A DNA stretch of 64,000 bases from Pseudomonas khavaziana (GTDB taxonomy: Bacteria; Pseudomonadota; Gammaproteobacteria; Pseudomonadales; Pseudomonadaceae): NCBI RefSeq assembly GCF_019145205.1, contig NZ_JAHSTT010000012.1, forward strand, positions 62,001 to 126,000. The letters are read 5' to 3'. The position numbers and the translations under genes are program-made. Positions 33,798 to 42,656 of this stretch are shown piece by piece. The number at the start of each line of letters is the position of its first letter. Within the stretch, counting starts at the first letter, position 1. The notes beneath the pieces are model-generated. The model was not told where the DNA came from. It worked only from the letters and a program-made list of their open reading frames with translations, and searched no databases.

Positions 33798-34364
33798 ATG
33801 CAGGAAAGCGATCTTCATACAGCGATTATGCGAAGCAAGTTGGAACTCGAATCAAATGGCATTGATCTGGGTTCCAGTTCAAGCATGGCGTTTCATGTGG
33901 GCAACACGATGACAAGCTGCCCGGCAGTCATGGTGTTGCCGAGTTCGCCAGGTTGGAGTCATGGCCCTCATTACCAGTTACTCAAGCCGATTCACGCTGA
34001 CCCCGCTGTGCCGGATACGACGTTTGATGAACTCTGGAAATGTACACAGCAACACTACGGCCTCACGGCAGCCACAGTGATCACTGGCGCGGCGGGCATA
34101 CCCATAAGCAAAATTGCGGTGGGTGCTTGGGTTCACGTCGGCTCCAGCAAAACCACGAACCTGGCTAGCCTGATCGGCATGCGCTTTTTTCCTCGTACAT
34201 TGATCAGGCAACCCACCATGGCCAGAATGGCAAAGGCAACGTTTGGCACCGTCCGGGTATTTGGCATCATCGGGCGAGGCATCCCCTTCGTCGCTGCCGG
34301 GCTTGCAGTCTTTGATCTAGTCAGTATTGGCAAGTGTGCCTATGAGGCGAGGAATGGAAGGTAA
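33798..34364 (+). CDS. Unknown protein with C-terminal hydrophobic segments
   Basis: I do not recognise this 188-aa protein with confidence. The N-terminal 95 residues are polar. After that come two Gly-rich hydrophobic segments (ATVITGAAGIPISKIAVGAW and IIGRGIPFVAAGLAVFDLV) separated by a strongly basic stretch, so it may associate with the membrane. It overlaps the start of a small acidic ACP-like gene by 11 bases, so the two are a translationally coupled pair. Base composition is a little less G+C-rich than neighbours. Confidence 0.65.
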   Translation: MQESDLHTAIMRSKLELESNGIDLGSSSSMAFHVGNTMTSCPAVMVLPSSPGWSHGPHYQLLKPIHADPAVPDTTFDELWKCTQQHYGLTAATVITGAAGIPISKIAVGAWVHVGSSKTTNLASLIGMRFFPRTLIRQPTMARMAKATFGTVRVFGIIGRGIPFVAAGLAVFDLVSIGKCAYEARNGR

Positions 34365-34620
34365 TCTGAGCAGAGCCGAAGTTGCTGAGAAAGTGATCCA
34401 GCTGTTCGTCGATATCATCGGTTTTATTGACCGAAGCGAAGTGACGGAGCAAACCGATTTCATCCATGACTACGACATCATTGATGATGACCTGACCTGC
34501 TTTGTCATGCAGATCAAGTGGCAGTTCAAGCTGCAAGCGACGCAGGAGGATTGGGATCGCATTACGACCATCGAGCAGATCGTTGATTTGATCGTCCAGC
34601 GCAGATCAAGCCCTTTGTAG
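34354..34620 (+). CDS. Small acidic protein, DUF1493/acyl-carrier-like
   Basis: An 88-aa acidic protein. I prefer ATG 34354 because GAGG lies seven bases before it; ATG 34342 is also open. The sequence FIHDYDIIDDDLTCFVMQIKWQF resembles the helix-II region of acyl carrier proteins and DUF1493 members, with Asp-Asp-Leu where an ACP has Asp-Ser-Leu, so it probably cannot carry phosphopantetheine at that site. The stop codon lies inside a REP unit. It forms a pair with the upstream unknown gene. Confidence 0.65.
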   Translation: MEGNLSRAEVAEKVIQLFVDIIGFIDRSEVTEQTDFIHDYDIIDDDLTCFVMQIKWQFKLQATQEDWDRITTIEQIVDLIVQRRSSPL

Positions 34621-34715
34621 GAGCGAGCTTGCTCGCGAAGAACGTCAACGGTGACGCTGGCGTCCTGAATGCCCGCGGCGCCCACAGGTCCTTCGCGAGC
34701 AAGCTCGCTCCTACA
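34616..34715. repeat. REP pair (TGTAGGAGCGAGC family)
   Basis: Facing units TGTAGGAGCGAGCTTGCTCG and its reverse complement are separated by about 50 bases. The first unit overlaps the stop codon of the preceding gene. Confidence 0.87.
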
Positions 34716-34727
34716 GTGCGCGGCAGG

Positions 34728-35189
34728 TCAGCCAGCATTTTTCCCATTGGCTTCCAACTGCCCCAACGGCACCCGCCGCTCTATGGCGCTGGATAAAATA
34801 ATCGAGGTTTTGCTGAACCCGAATTTCGCCACCCGATTGATCAGGTCTTCCAGCTGCGGCATGGTGCCCACCGCCGCTTGCATGATCACGCAGGGGTCGC
34901 CGGTGACCCGATGGCATTCGGTCAGCTCGGGTATTTCCGCCAGAGCGTCGTAAACCTTCTGGCTGCCGTGATTGGTCAGCCGCAGTTCAATTACGCACTG
35001 AATCGGCAAACCGACTTTGGACAAATCCACTTTGGCCTGGTAGCCGGTAATCACGCCGCTGGCTTCCAGTTTGGCGACCCGTTCGGCCACGGCGGGGGCG
35101 GAGAGGTTTACCGTGCGGGCCAGTTGCGCGTAGGACGCACGGCCGTCTTCGAGCAGGGCGCTGAGGAGCATGCGGTCGTATTTGTCCAT
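34728..35189 (-). CDS. Lrp/AsnC family transcriptional regulator
   Basis: A 153-aa regulator. It has an N-terminal HTH (MDKYDRMLLSALLEDGRASY, LARTVNLSAPAVAERVAKLE) and a RAM domain (CHRVTGDPCVIMQAAVGTM). The ATG at 35189 follows TGGAG; a longer reading from 35225 lacks support. It diverges from an EamA exporter 161 bases away, a common arrangement in which the regulator controls an amino-acid or metabolite exporter. That regulatory link is inference. Confidence 0.9.
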   Translation of the reverse strand: MDKYDRMLLSALLEDGRASYAQLARTVNLSAPAVAERVAKLEASGVITGYQAKVDLSKVGLPIQCVIELRLTNHGSQKVYDALAEIPELTECHRVTGDPCVIMQAAVGTMPQLEDLINRVAKFGFSKTSIILSSAIERRVPLGQLEANGKNAG

Positions 35190-35350
35190 GGTAAGGCTCC
35201 AGTGGCATGTGGCTTTCGAAAGCAAGCGTTATAGCCTTGATAACCATGGTTTGAAAAGTGTATTGGCGGTTTAAACAGGTTTTGTAACTTATGTTTATCC
35301 ATCTGTCTTTCTAGAATAAGGCCTCCTATCTCCTGCCATAGAGCCGCCCA

Positions 35351-36247
35351 ATGCCTGGCCCACGTCGTTTTCCCTTACCGTTGATCGCCGCTTTTTTTGC
35401 GTTGTATGTGATCTGGGGTTCCACTTACCTGGTGATCCGTATCGGCGTGGAGTACTGGCCGCCGCTGTTGCTGGCGGGCATTCGGTTTTGCACGGCAGGC
35501 GTGTTGATGTATGGCTTCCTCCGGTGGCGCGGGGTGCCGGCGCCGACTTGGCCGCAATGGAAGGCGGCCGGAATGATCGGCATTTTGTTGCTTACCGTGG
35601 GCAATGGCGGCGTCAGTGTGGCCGAACATATGGGCGTGTCATCCGGCGTGGCGGCACTGGCCGTGGCCACAGTGCCGTTGTTCACCCTGCTGTGTGGCTT
35701 TTTCTGGGGCGCACGTAATACGCGACTGGAATGGGCCGGGGTGATCCTGGGCATTATCGGCATTGCCATGCTCAATATGGGCAGTACCCTGCAATCAAGC
35801 CCATTGGGTGCGGTTTTGCTACTAGTGGCGGCGGCCTCCTGGGCCTTCGGTTCGGTATGGAGCCGACACTTGCCGCTGCCCCAAGGCGCCATGGCCAGTG
35901 CCGCTGAAATGCTCGTGGCCGGCGTGGCGCTGCTGATCGTCAGCGCGCTCTCCGGCGAGCACCTGCAGGCCATGCCGCCGCTGGAAGGTTGGCTGGCCCT
36001 GGCCTACTTGACCGTGTTCGGCTCGATCATCGCCTTCAACGCTTATATGTATCTGCTCAAGCATGTGCGCCCGGCGGCGGCGACCAGTTATGCCTACGTG
36101 AACCCGGCAGTGGCGGTGTTGCTGGGGATTGTGTTCGTCGGCGAGACCATCGGCCTGGAAGAAGCCCTGGCGATGCTGGTGATCATCAGCGCCGTGCTGT
36201 TGATCAGCCTGCCCCAGTGGCGCAAGCCCAAGGCGGAAATAAGGTAA
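35351..36247 (+). CDS. EamA/DMT-family exporter (YedA-like)
   Basis: A 298-aa inner-membrane protein with ten predicted helices arranged as two EamA repeats. The first repeat opens with FALYVIWGSTYLVIRIGVE and the second with VAAASWAFGSVWSRHLPLP, both hallmarks of the YedA/RhaT-like group. It likely exports amino acids or drug-like metabolites. The divergent Lrp regulator is the likely controller. The start ATG follows CATAGAGCCGCCCA, a weak site. Confidence 0.88.
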   Translation: MPGPRRFPLPLIAAFFALYVIWGSTYLVIRIGVEYWPPLLLAGIRFCTAGVLMYGFLRWRGVPAPTWPQWKAAGMIGILLLTVGNGGVSVAEHMGVSSGVAALAVATVPLFTLLCGFFWGARNTRLEWAGVILGIIGIAMLNMGSTLQSSPLGAVLLLVAAASWAFGSVWSRHLPLPQGAMASAAEMLVAGVALLIVSALSGEHLQAMPPLEGWLALAYLTVFGSIIAFNAYMYLLKHVRPAAATSYAYVNPAVAVLLGIVFVGETIGLEEALAMLVIISAVLLISLPQWRKPKAEIR

Positions 36248-36295
36248 ACTGCCGCGCATTACGCCTTTGCGCTGAATTTTTCCTACGGTAAACAC

Positions 36296-37630
36296 ATGAC
36301 TTTCGCCACCCTTGGCCTGATCGAACCCTTGCTGCGCGCCCTTGAGACGCTTGGCTACCAGACCCCGACGCCGGTGCAGGCGCAAGCCATTCCGGCGGTG
36401 CTGGCCGGACGCGACCTGATGGCTGCGGCCCAGACCGGCACCGGCAAGACCGCAGGCTTCGCCTTGCCGCTGCTGCAATTGCTGACCATGGAAGGGCCGA
36501 AAGTCGCCGCCAACTCAGCGCGTGCGCTGATCCTGTGCCCGACCCGCGAACTGGCCGAGCAGGTTCACGCCAGCGTCGCCGAGTATGCCCAGCATCTGCC
36601 GCTGACCACATACGCGGTGTACGGCGGCGTGAGCATCAACCCGCAGATGATGAAGCTGCGCAAGGGCGTCGACATCCTGGTCGCCACCCCTGGCCGGCTG
36701 ATCGACCTGTTCCGCCAGAACGCGCTGAAACTCAACCAGCTGCAAACCCTGGTGCTCGACGAAGCCGACCGCATGCTCGACCTGGGCTTCTCCGAAGAGC
36801 TTGCCAACATTTATCGCATGCTGCCGAAAAAGCGCCAGACCTTGCTGTTTTCCGCGACCTTCTCCGATGACATCCGCCTGCTGGCCGGGCAGATGCTCAA
36901 CGACCCGCTGAGCATCGAAGTGAGCCCGCGCAACGTCGCCGCCAACACCGTCAAGCAGTGGGTGGTGCCAGTGGACAAGAAGCGCAAGGCCGAGCTGTTC
37001 GTGCATCTGATGCGCAAAGGTCGCTGGAAGCAGGTGCTGGTATTCGCCAAGACCCGCAACGGCGTGGACGCACTTGTGGACAAACTGCAGGGCCTGGGCA
37101 TCAACGCCGACGGCATTCATGGCGACAAGCCCCAGGCGACCCGCCAACGCGCACTGGACCGCTTCAAGTCCAGCGAGGTGCAGATCCTGGTCGCCACCGA
37201 CGTGGCAGCCCGTGGCCTGGATATCGAAGATCTGCCGCTGGTGGTCAACTTTGACCTGCCAATCGTGGCCGAGGACTACATCCACCGTATCGGTCGTACC
37301 GGTCGTGCGGGTAACACCGGTGAGGCGATTTCCCTGGTGTGTGCCGACGAGGTCAACATGCTCTCGGCCATCGAGATGCTGACCCGCCAGACCTTGACCC
37401 GCAAGATGGAGCCGGATTTTGAGCCGGAGCATCGTGTACCGGATACCGATGCCAGTGGCCAAGTGGTGAAGAAACCGAAAAAGCCGAAGAAACCCAAGGC
37501 GTCTGGTGGTGGCGGCAAGCGCAACCTGGGCAAGTGGGTGGACAGTGGCGAAGTGGCGCCGGCCGAGCCTTCGATCAAACCGGTGCGCAAGGTGCCAGTC
37601 TTCAATACCGGGCCGCGCAAGAAGAAGTAA
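36296..37630 (+). CDS. rhlE: DEAD-box RNA helicase, RhlE type
   Basis: A 444-aa ATP-dependent RNA helicase. Motifs in order: Q motif GYQTPTPVQAQAIP, AQTGTGKTAGF (I), PTRELAEQV (Ia), VATPGRLIDL (Ib), VLDEADRML (II), SATF (III), and HRIGRTGRAG (VI). The tail after about residue 380 is rich in Lys, Pro and Gly (KKPKKPKKPKASGGGGKR), typical of RhlE proteins that act in ribosome assembly or RNA decay. Several RhlE paralogues exist in pseudomonads, so the exact orthologue is uncertain. A hairpin at 37656 may end its transcript. Confidence 0.92.
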   Translation: MTFATLGLIEPLLRALETLGYQTPTPVQAQAIPAVLAGRDLMAAAQTGTGKTAGFALPLLQLLTMEGPKVAANSARALILCPTRELAEQVHASVAEYAQHLPLTTYAVYGGVSINPQMMKLRKGVDILVATPGRLIDLFRQNALKLNQLQTLVLDEADRMLDLGFSEELANIYRMLPKKRQTLLFSATFSDDIRLLAGQMLNDPLSIEVSPRNVAANTVKQWVVPVDKKRKAELFVHLMRKGRWKQVLVFAKTRNGVDALVDKLQGLGINADGIHGDKPQATRQRALDRFKSSEVQILVATDVAARGLDIEDLPLVVNFDLPIVAEDYIHRIGRTGRAGNTGEAISLVCADEVNMLSAIEMLTRQTLTRKMEPDFEPEHRVPDTDASGQVVKKPKKPKKPKASGGGGKRNLGKWVDSGEVAPAEPSIKPVRKVPVFNTGPRKKK

Positions 37631-37655
37631 AGGTTTTATAAGGGTTGGCGCACAG

Positions 37656-37696
37656 AGTGGGCGGGGCAATCCCGTCCACTGCGGATTGAATTTTCT
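37656..37696 (+). terminator. Probable terminator after rhlE
   Basis: A 10-base-pair stem (AGTGGGCGGG, GCAAT loop, CCCGTCCACT with one G-T pair) is followed, after a short gap, by TTTTCTTG. The T run is displaced, so this is weaker than a canonical terminator. Confidence 0.5.
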
Positions 37697-37806
37697 TGTA
37701 AATTTTTTCCGCGTGGTAAAACTGAACTCGAAACGCTCGATCACCACTCAGGTAGGCGTCAGGAAACTGACCGTCAATCAGCAGCCTTTGAGTGGAGGTA
37801 ATTGAT

Positions 37807-38307
37807 ATGGAATTTGCGGCTTCTTTTGCATCGCTATCCTTCAAGCCGGGAGAGGAAACATTCGGGCAGTACATGAGGCGCGCAGCGCAAACGCATAGAG
37901 ACACTGCGGCCGCGTCAGAGAGGAGTCATGAGGCGCGTATCAGCGCGCTGGAGAAAGAGCTGACCGATATTAAGAAAACCCAACCTGAGGCTTATGCGCA
38001 CCAAATCAGGTTGTATAAAGAGTTGGCTTCTTTGCAGCAGCATCATGTAGGCGTAAATGCTCACGAAACCTTGCCGCTGAATCAGGTTGTCAAAGAGGTT
38101 GAATATAAGAGTCAGGAGAAGGGACTAGCTCTCAGTCGCGGTTTCAAAGCTGAGCAGGAGAGTTTGAAAGATCAACCCGTGGCGCTTGAAGCTGCGCACC
38201 GCACGTACATAGATGCACTGTCGGCAGCCCTGCCAGAAGGTGACGAGTTTTTACGAAGGGAACTGGAAGGGTTTGAGCAGATGTACCCCGATTCCCAGCC
38301 TATTTAA
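37807..38307 (+). CDS. Unknown helical protein
   Basis: A 166-aa soluble protein I do not recognise. ATG 37807 follows GTGGAGGTAATTG; ATG 37792 is out of register with that site. It is nearly all helical and rich in Glu, Lys, Gln and Ala, with a coiled-coil candidate at about 40-75 (RISALEKELTDIKKTQPE). No signal peptide or membrane segment. It is somewhat less G+C-rich than flanking core genes and is followed by another small unknown gene, which suggests an accessory pair placed between rhlE and the flavoprotein gene. Confidence 0.7.
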   Translation: MEFAASFASLSFKPGEETFGQYMRRAAQTHRDTAAASERSHEARISALEKELTDIKKTQPEAYAHQIRLYKELASLQQHHVGVNAHETLPLNQVVKEVEYKSQEKGLALSRGFKAEQESLKDQPVALEAAHRTYIDALSAALPEGDEFLRRELEGFEQMYPDSQPI

Positions 38308-38450
38308 GTTCAGCAAATTAAGATTATAGAGAAATACTTCAACGTAAATTACACGGCTCTAAAATATGGTTGAGCTGCTAATTAAAGATTTTTCATAAAA
38401 GGCTGTCAGGTTTTTCGGCGGTTTAGACATATTTGCCAGGGGGAAAGTAC

Positions 38451-38723
38451 GTGTTGGAGAATACCCGTAGAACTTATGGTGTACTGCGAGAGTTGCCCAG
38501 TGAGCTCGTGGTGCCTGAGCTCGACAGCAAAGCGAAGGACGACAATACGTCACACCGCGTTTCAAATAAGAACGTCGTAGAGCGACTTTCAGCGGTGGAG
38601 CAACTCACCACCTCCTTGCTAGCCTTGCAACGGGCCGCGCAGTCGATAGAAAATGATCTATTCAGGCAGCAGACCAATTTTCAGCGTCATATTCATGGCG
38701 GGCTGAGAAGTCAGTTTTTATAA
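38451..38723 (+). CDS. Small unknown protein
   Basis: A 90-aa protein starting at GTG 38451 after AGGGGGAAA. Sequence is polar, with a helical C-terminal half (VVERLSAVEQLTTSLLALQR). It lies 143 bases after the preceding unknown gene and shares its lower G+C content and direction. The gap between them holds no other gene. I cannot assign a family; existence as a real gene is likely but not certain. Confidence 0.55.
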   Translation: MLENTRRTYGVLRELPSELVVPELDSKAKDDNTSHRVSNKNVVERLSAVEQLTTSLLALQRAAQSIENDLFRQQTNFQRHIHGGLRSQFL

Positions 38724-38775
38724 GTATTAAAGCAGGTGGCTGATGGACGAGCCTTCAACTCAAGTTAATACAGGT

Positions 38776-40011
38776 TCAGCCACCTGACGCCTCCAGCCAT
38801 GCCAGTATTCCCTGTCCGCTCATGTACCCACTGGCAAAGCACCCCGTTAACAAATACCCACCGGTCGGCGCTTCCCAATCGAGCATTTCCCCCGCACAAA
38901 AAACGCCAGGCACTTGCTTGAGCATCAGTCGTTCGTCCAATGTTTCAAAGGGTACGCCGCCTGCGGTACTGATTGCTTCATCCATTGGCCGCGTCTTCAC
39001 CAACGTCAGCGGCAGCGCCTTGATATCAACGGCCAATTGCGCCGGATCATTGAAATGTTCAGTCGGCGCCAACTCGCGCAACAGCGCCGCCTTGACCCCG
39101 TCCAAGCCCAACTGACTGTGTAAATGCTTGCTCATCGACCGCGAGCCCCGTGGCTTGGCCAATGCCGCTTGCACCTTGTCCAGCGGCTTGCTCGGCAGCA
39201 AGTCGATATGCACCATGGCCGAACCGTTGCGATTGATCGCTTCACGAATGGGCGCCGACAACGCGTAAATCAAACTGCCTTCGATGCCGGTGGCGGTGAT
39301 CACGCATTCACCCAGGCGAGGCGGGTCATCGGGCAGGCCAATGGCGACGTTTTTCAACGGCGCCCCAGCGAATTTGCTGACCAGCAACTCACTCCAGGCT
39401 AATACGTCGAAACCGCAGTTGCTCGGTTGCAAGCGCACATAGGGCACGCCTTTGTCTTCCAGCAGCTTGAGCCAGGCGCCATCAGAGCCCAGGCGCGACC
39501 AACTGCCGCCGCCCAGGGCCAGTAACACCGCATCGCTGTGGACAACTTTGTCGCCGTCCGGGCTGTGGATAAGTAAACCGCCTTCGGTATTCCAGCCGAG
39601 CCAACGATGGCGTGTGTGGATAACCACGCCCTGATCGCGCAGGCGTTTTAGCCAGGCTCGCAGCAGGGGAGCGGCTTTCATGTCGGTAGGAAACACCCGC
39701 CCGGAGGTGCCGATAAAGGTTTCGATGCCCAGGCCATGAATCCATTCGCACAACGCTTCGGCTCCGAACGCCCGCAGCAACGGCGCCATATGCGGCGCGC
39801 GTTCGGCGTAACGGGAGACAAACGCCGGATAGTCCTCGGAGTGGGTGATGTTCATCCCGCCTACACCGGCCAGCAGGAATTTGCGCCCCACCGAGGGCAT
39901 GCCGTCGTACAGGTCTACCCGCACCCCTGCCTGGCTCAAGACCTCAGCGGCCATTAGCCCGGCGGGGCCACCGCCGATAATGGTGACGTGGTGAGAAGAG
40001 GTCCGAGGCAT
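38776..40011 (-). CDS. BaiN/YhiN-like FAD-dependent oxidoreductase
   Basis: A 411-aa flavoprotein of the TIGR03862/HI0933 group. The N-terminal dinucleotide fold is VTIIGGGPAGLMAAEVLSQAG, followed by GRKFLLAGVGGMNITHSED and the ALGGGSWSRLGSDGAWLKLLE segment. The C-terminal FAD site is FCAGEMLDWEAPTGGYLLTGCFASG. The start ATG at 40011 gives the usual N-terminus; an ATG at 40077 would add 22 unconserved residues. Substrate is unknown. The last codons come close to the convergent small unknown gene. Confidence 0.88.
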   Translation of the reverse strand: MPRTSSHHVTIIGGGPAGLMAAEVLSQAGVRVDLYDGMPSVGRKFLLAGVGGMNITHSEDYPAFVSRYAERAPHMAPLLRAFGAEALCEWIHGLGIETFIGTSGRVFPTDMKAAPLLRAWLKRLRDQGVVIHTRHRWLGWNTEGGLLIHSPDGDKVVHSDAVLLALGGGSWSRLGSDGAWLKLLEDKGVPYVRLQPSNCGFDVLAWSELLVSKFAGAPLKNVAIGLPDDPPRLGECVITATGIEGSLIYALSAPIREAINRNGSAMVHIDLLPSKPLDKVQAALAKPRGSRSMSKHLHSQLGLDGVKAALLRELAPTEHFNDPAQLAVDIKALPLTLVKTRPMDEAISTAGGVPFETLDERLMLKQVPGVFCAGEMLDWEAPTGGYLLTGCFASGYMSGQGILAWLEASGG

Positions 40012-40181
40012 GGCAGGGCTACTGTCGCTTGAATAGGCCGAGCATTCTACCCGACGAAGGCGCGGCTGCCTGATCAAAAAACGTACACTTTCCTACAGGC
40101 CATACGGCGGCTAGCCTGCAGGCGCTTACGCTCAAGTTATCCACAGGCCGTTCCACAGGCATTGTGGGTAACGCCCATAGT

Positions 40182-41102
40182 TCAATGACAACCTGATGAC
40201 GACCACACCCGCTGGGCGCTGTGGTGCAGGATGCCGTGGCGGCGGGCCAGGGCCAGGCGGTCTTTGCTGTAGCCGCCGCCGATCACGCCCATTACCGGAA
40301 TGTCGCGACCCAGGCAGTGGCGCATCACGCTTTCATCACGGGCGGCGAGGCCTGCGTCTGTCAGCTTGAGGTAACCGAGGGCGTCATCCTTGTGTACATC
40401 CACGCCGGCGTCGTACAGCACCAGGTCGGGCTGGTAGAGCGGCAACAGGTAGTTGAGCGTGTCTTCCACCACCTTGAGGTAGTCGGCATCGCCCATGCCC
40501 ATGGGCAGCGGGATGTCCCAATCACTCTGGGCCTTACGCGCCGGAAAGTTCTTTTCGCAGTGCAGCGACACGGTGATGGCGTCCGGCGTGTCGTGGAGGA
40601 TGCGTGCGGTGCCGTCGCCCTGGTGCACGTCGCAATCGAAGATCAACACGCGATTGACCCGACCGCTGGCCAGCAGGTAATGGCTGATCACTGCCAGGTC
40701 ATTGAAGATGCAGAAGCCCGCAGGGTAATCGTAGTGGGCGTGATGGGTGCCGCCGGCCAAATGGCAGGCCAGGCCATGTTCGAGGGCTTGTTCAGCCGCC
40801 AGTATCGAGCCGCCTACCGCACGCACGGTACGCCGCGCCAGTGCTTCGCTCCAGGGCAGGCCGAGGCGGCGCTGGTCTTCGCGGGACAATTGGCCGCTCA
40901 TGTAGCGTTCGATATACCCAGGTTCATGGGCCAAGGCCAGGATATCCGCTGGACACAATTGCGGGCGCAGCAATTGGCTGTCTTGGGTCAAGCCAGTGTT
41001 CACCAGGTGGTCGCGCAGCAGGCGAAACTTGTCCATGGGGAACCGGTGGTCCGCCGGGAACTCGGGGCTGTAGTCTTCGTGGTAGATCAATGGCAAAGGC
41101 AT
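40182..41102 (-). CDS. Histone deacetylase family (acetylpolyamine/acuC-like) hydrolase
   Basis: A 306-aa zinc amidohydrolase of the HDAC/AcuC/AphA superfamily. Visible motifs are GGTHHAHYDYPAGFCIFNDL with the active-site His pair, FDCDVHQGDGTA with metal ligands, and VLYDAGVDVHKDDALG. The ATG at 41102 (MPLPLIYHEDYSPEFP) matches family starts. Substrates may be acetylated small molecules or proteins. It diverges from the GNAT acetyltransferase with about 76 bases between the starts, so the pair could act on related acetyl modifications; this is inference. Confidence 0.9.
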   Translation of the reverse strand: MPLPLIYHEDYSPEFPADHRFPMDKFRLLRDHLVNTGLTQDSQLLRPQLCPADILALAHEPGYIERYMSGQLSREDQRRLGLPWSEALARRTVRAVGGSILAAEQALEHGLACHLAGGTHHAHYDYPAGFCIFNDLAVISHYLLASGRVNRVLIFDCDVHQGDGTARILHDTPDAITVSLHCEKNFPARKAQSDWDIPLPMGMGDADYLKVVEDTLNYLLPLYQPDLVLYDAGVDVHKDDALGYLKLTDAGLAARDESVMRHCLGRDIPVMGVIGGGYSKDRLALARRHGILHHSAQRVWSSSGCH

Positions 41103-41178
41103 GGGATTTTCTGACGGGAACCTGCGAAGGATCTTAACAGCGCTGTACACTCACGCACATGGCAAGGGAGGGGGCCCC

Positions 41179-41748
41179 ATGGAGCCGATATTGGAATTGG
41201 AAAGTGCACGCCTGCTAATGCGCCAATGGCGCGACAGCGACCTGCCGGACTTTGCGCGCATGTGCGCCGACCCACAAGTGATGCGCTATTTTCCGGCCAG
41301 GTTGAGCCATCTGGAAAGCGCCGCATTGATCGGTCGCGTTCGCGGGCATTTCGCGGAGTACGGCTTCGGTTTTTGGGCCTTGCAGCGCAAGGATACCGGC
41401 GAATTTATCGGTCTGACCGGGCTGCAGAATGTCAGCTTCGAAGCCGGCTTTACACCGGCAGTGGAAATCGGCTGGCGCCTGGCCCGCGAACACTGGGGCC
41501 TGGGCTATGCCAGTGAGGCGGCCTGGACCGCGTTGCGCTGCGGCTTCGACCGTTTGCAACTGGACGAGGTTGTAGCCTTCACCACAGAGGCCAATCAGCC
41601 TTCACAAAAAGTCATGCAGGCCATCGGTATGCATTACGATCCGCAGGCAGATTTTGAACACCCCAAGGTCGCAGCGGATGACCCGCTGCGCCCTCATGTT
41701 TTGTACCGCATCACCCGCGCCCAATGGTTGGACACGCTGCATGGATAA
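41179..41748 (+). CDS. GNAT family N-acetyltransferase (RimJ/RimL-like)
   Basis: A 189-aa acetyltransferase of the GNAT_3 type. It opens with LELESARLLMRQWRDSDLPDF. The acetyl-CoA-binding segment is EIGWRLAREHWGLGYASEAA, followed by FTTEANQPSQKVMQAIGM. The ATG at 41179 follows GGGAGGGGG. Proteins of this form acetylate ribosomal protein N-termini, amino acids or antibiotics; the target is not evident here. It precedes tesB by 38 bases. Confidence 0.9.
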   Translation: MEPILELESARLLMRQWRDSDLPDFARMCADPQVMRYFPARLSHLESAALIGRVRGHFAEYGFGFWALQRKDTGEFIGLTGLQNVSFEAGFTPAVEIGWRLAREHWGLGYASEAAWTALRCGFDRLQLDEVVAFTTEANQPSQKVMQAIGMHYDPQADFEHPKVAADDPLRPHVLYRITRAQWLDTLHG

Positions 41749-41786
41749 GCAGCCCGGAATGCCCTATTGATTGCAGGAGTTGCTCT

Positions 41787-42656
41787 ATGAGCCAAGTATT
41801 GGAAGATCTGGTGGACTTGCTGACCCTGGAACCGATCGAGGAAAACCTCTTTCGCGGCCGCAGCCAGGACCTGGGCTTTCGCCAGTTGTTCGGCGGCCAA
41901 GTGCTCGGCCAGTCGCTGTCGGCGGCCAGCCAGACGGTAGAAGAAGCGCGGCATGTGCATTCCCTGCACGGTTATTTCCTGCGCCCTGGCGATGCAGCCT
42001 TGCCGGTGGTGTATTCGGTGGACCGCGTACGCGACGGCGGCAGTTTCAGCACTCGGCGGGTAACGGCGATCCAGAAGGGCAACCCGATCTTTACGTGCAC
42101 CACCTCGTTCCAGTACGACGAACAAGGCTTCGATCACCAGACCACCATGCCGATGGTGGTCGGCCCGGAAAACCTGCCGTCGGAGCTGGAGCTGACCAAG
42201 CAACGTGCGCATCTTATTCCCGAACACATGCGCGACAAGCTGCTGTGCCCCAAGCCCATCGAAGTGCGCCCGGTCACCGAAAAAGACCCGTTCAACCCGC
42301 AGCCGTCCGACCCGGTCAAGTACGTGTGGTTTCGTGCCGATGGCGCCCTGGCGGACGCGCCGGCGCTGCATAAGTACCTGCTGGCTTACGCCTCGGACTT
42401 CGGCCTGCTGACGACTTCGTTGCTGCCCCATGGCAAGACCGTGTGGCAGAAAGACATGCAGGTCGCCAGTCTCGACCACGCGCTGTGGTTCCATGCGGAC
42501 CTGCGTGCCGATGACTGGTTGCTGTATGCCATGGATAGCCCGTGGGCCGGCAACTCCCGGGGCTTTTCCCGTGGCAGCGTGTACAACCGCTCCGGGCAAC
42601 TGGTGGCCTCGGTGACCCAGGAAGGTTTGATCCGCCATCGCAAGGACTGGGCATGA
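41787..42656 (+). CDS. tesB: Acyl-CoA thioesterase II
   Basis: A 289-aa double-hotdog thioesterase that hydrolyses medium- and long-chain acyl-CoAs. Family landmarks are FRGRSQDLGFRQLFGGQVLG, HSLHGYFLRPGDAALPVVY, the SLDHALWFHADLRADDWLLY stretch that carries the catalytic Asp, and the Gln in SVTQEGLIR. The ATG at 41787 has a CAGGAG site. Its stop overlaps the start of the downstream HAD gene (ATGA), indicating coupling. Confidence 0.95.
   Translation: MSQVLEDLVDLLTLEPIEENLFRGRSQDLGFRQLFGGQVLGQSLSAASQTVEEARHVHSLHGYFLRPGDAALPVVYSVDRVRDGGSFSTRRVTAIQKGNPIFTCTTSFQYDEQGFDHQTTMPMVVGPENLPSELELTKQRAHLIPEHMRDKLLCPKPIEVRPVTEKDPFNPQPSDPVKYVWFRADGALADAPALHKYLLAYASDFGLLTTSLLPHGKTVWQKDMQVASLDHALWFHADLRADDWLLYAMDSPWAGNSRGFSRGSVYNRSGQLVASVTQEGLIRHRKDWA

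Noticed and set aside
36515..37747. A 410-codon minus-strand reading frame over rhlE
   Set aside because: It is antisense to a motif-complete DEAD-box helicase, is rich in His, Gln and Val, and has no recognisable domain.
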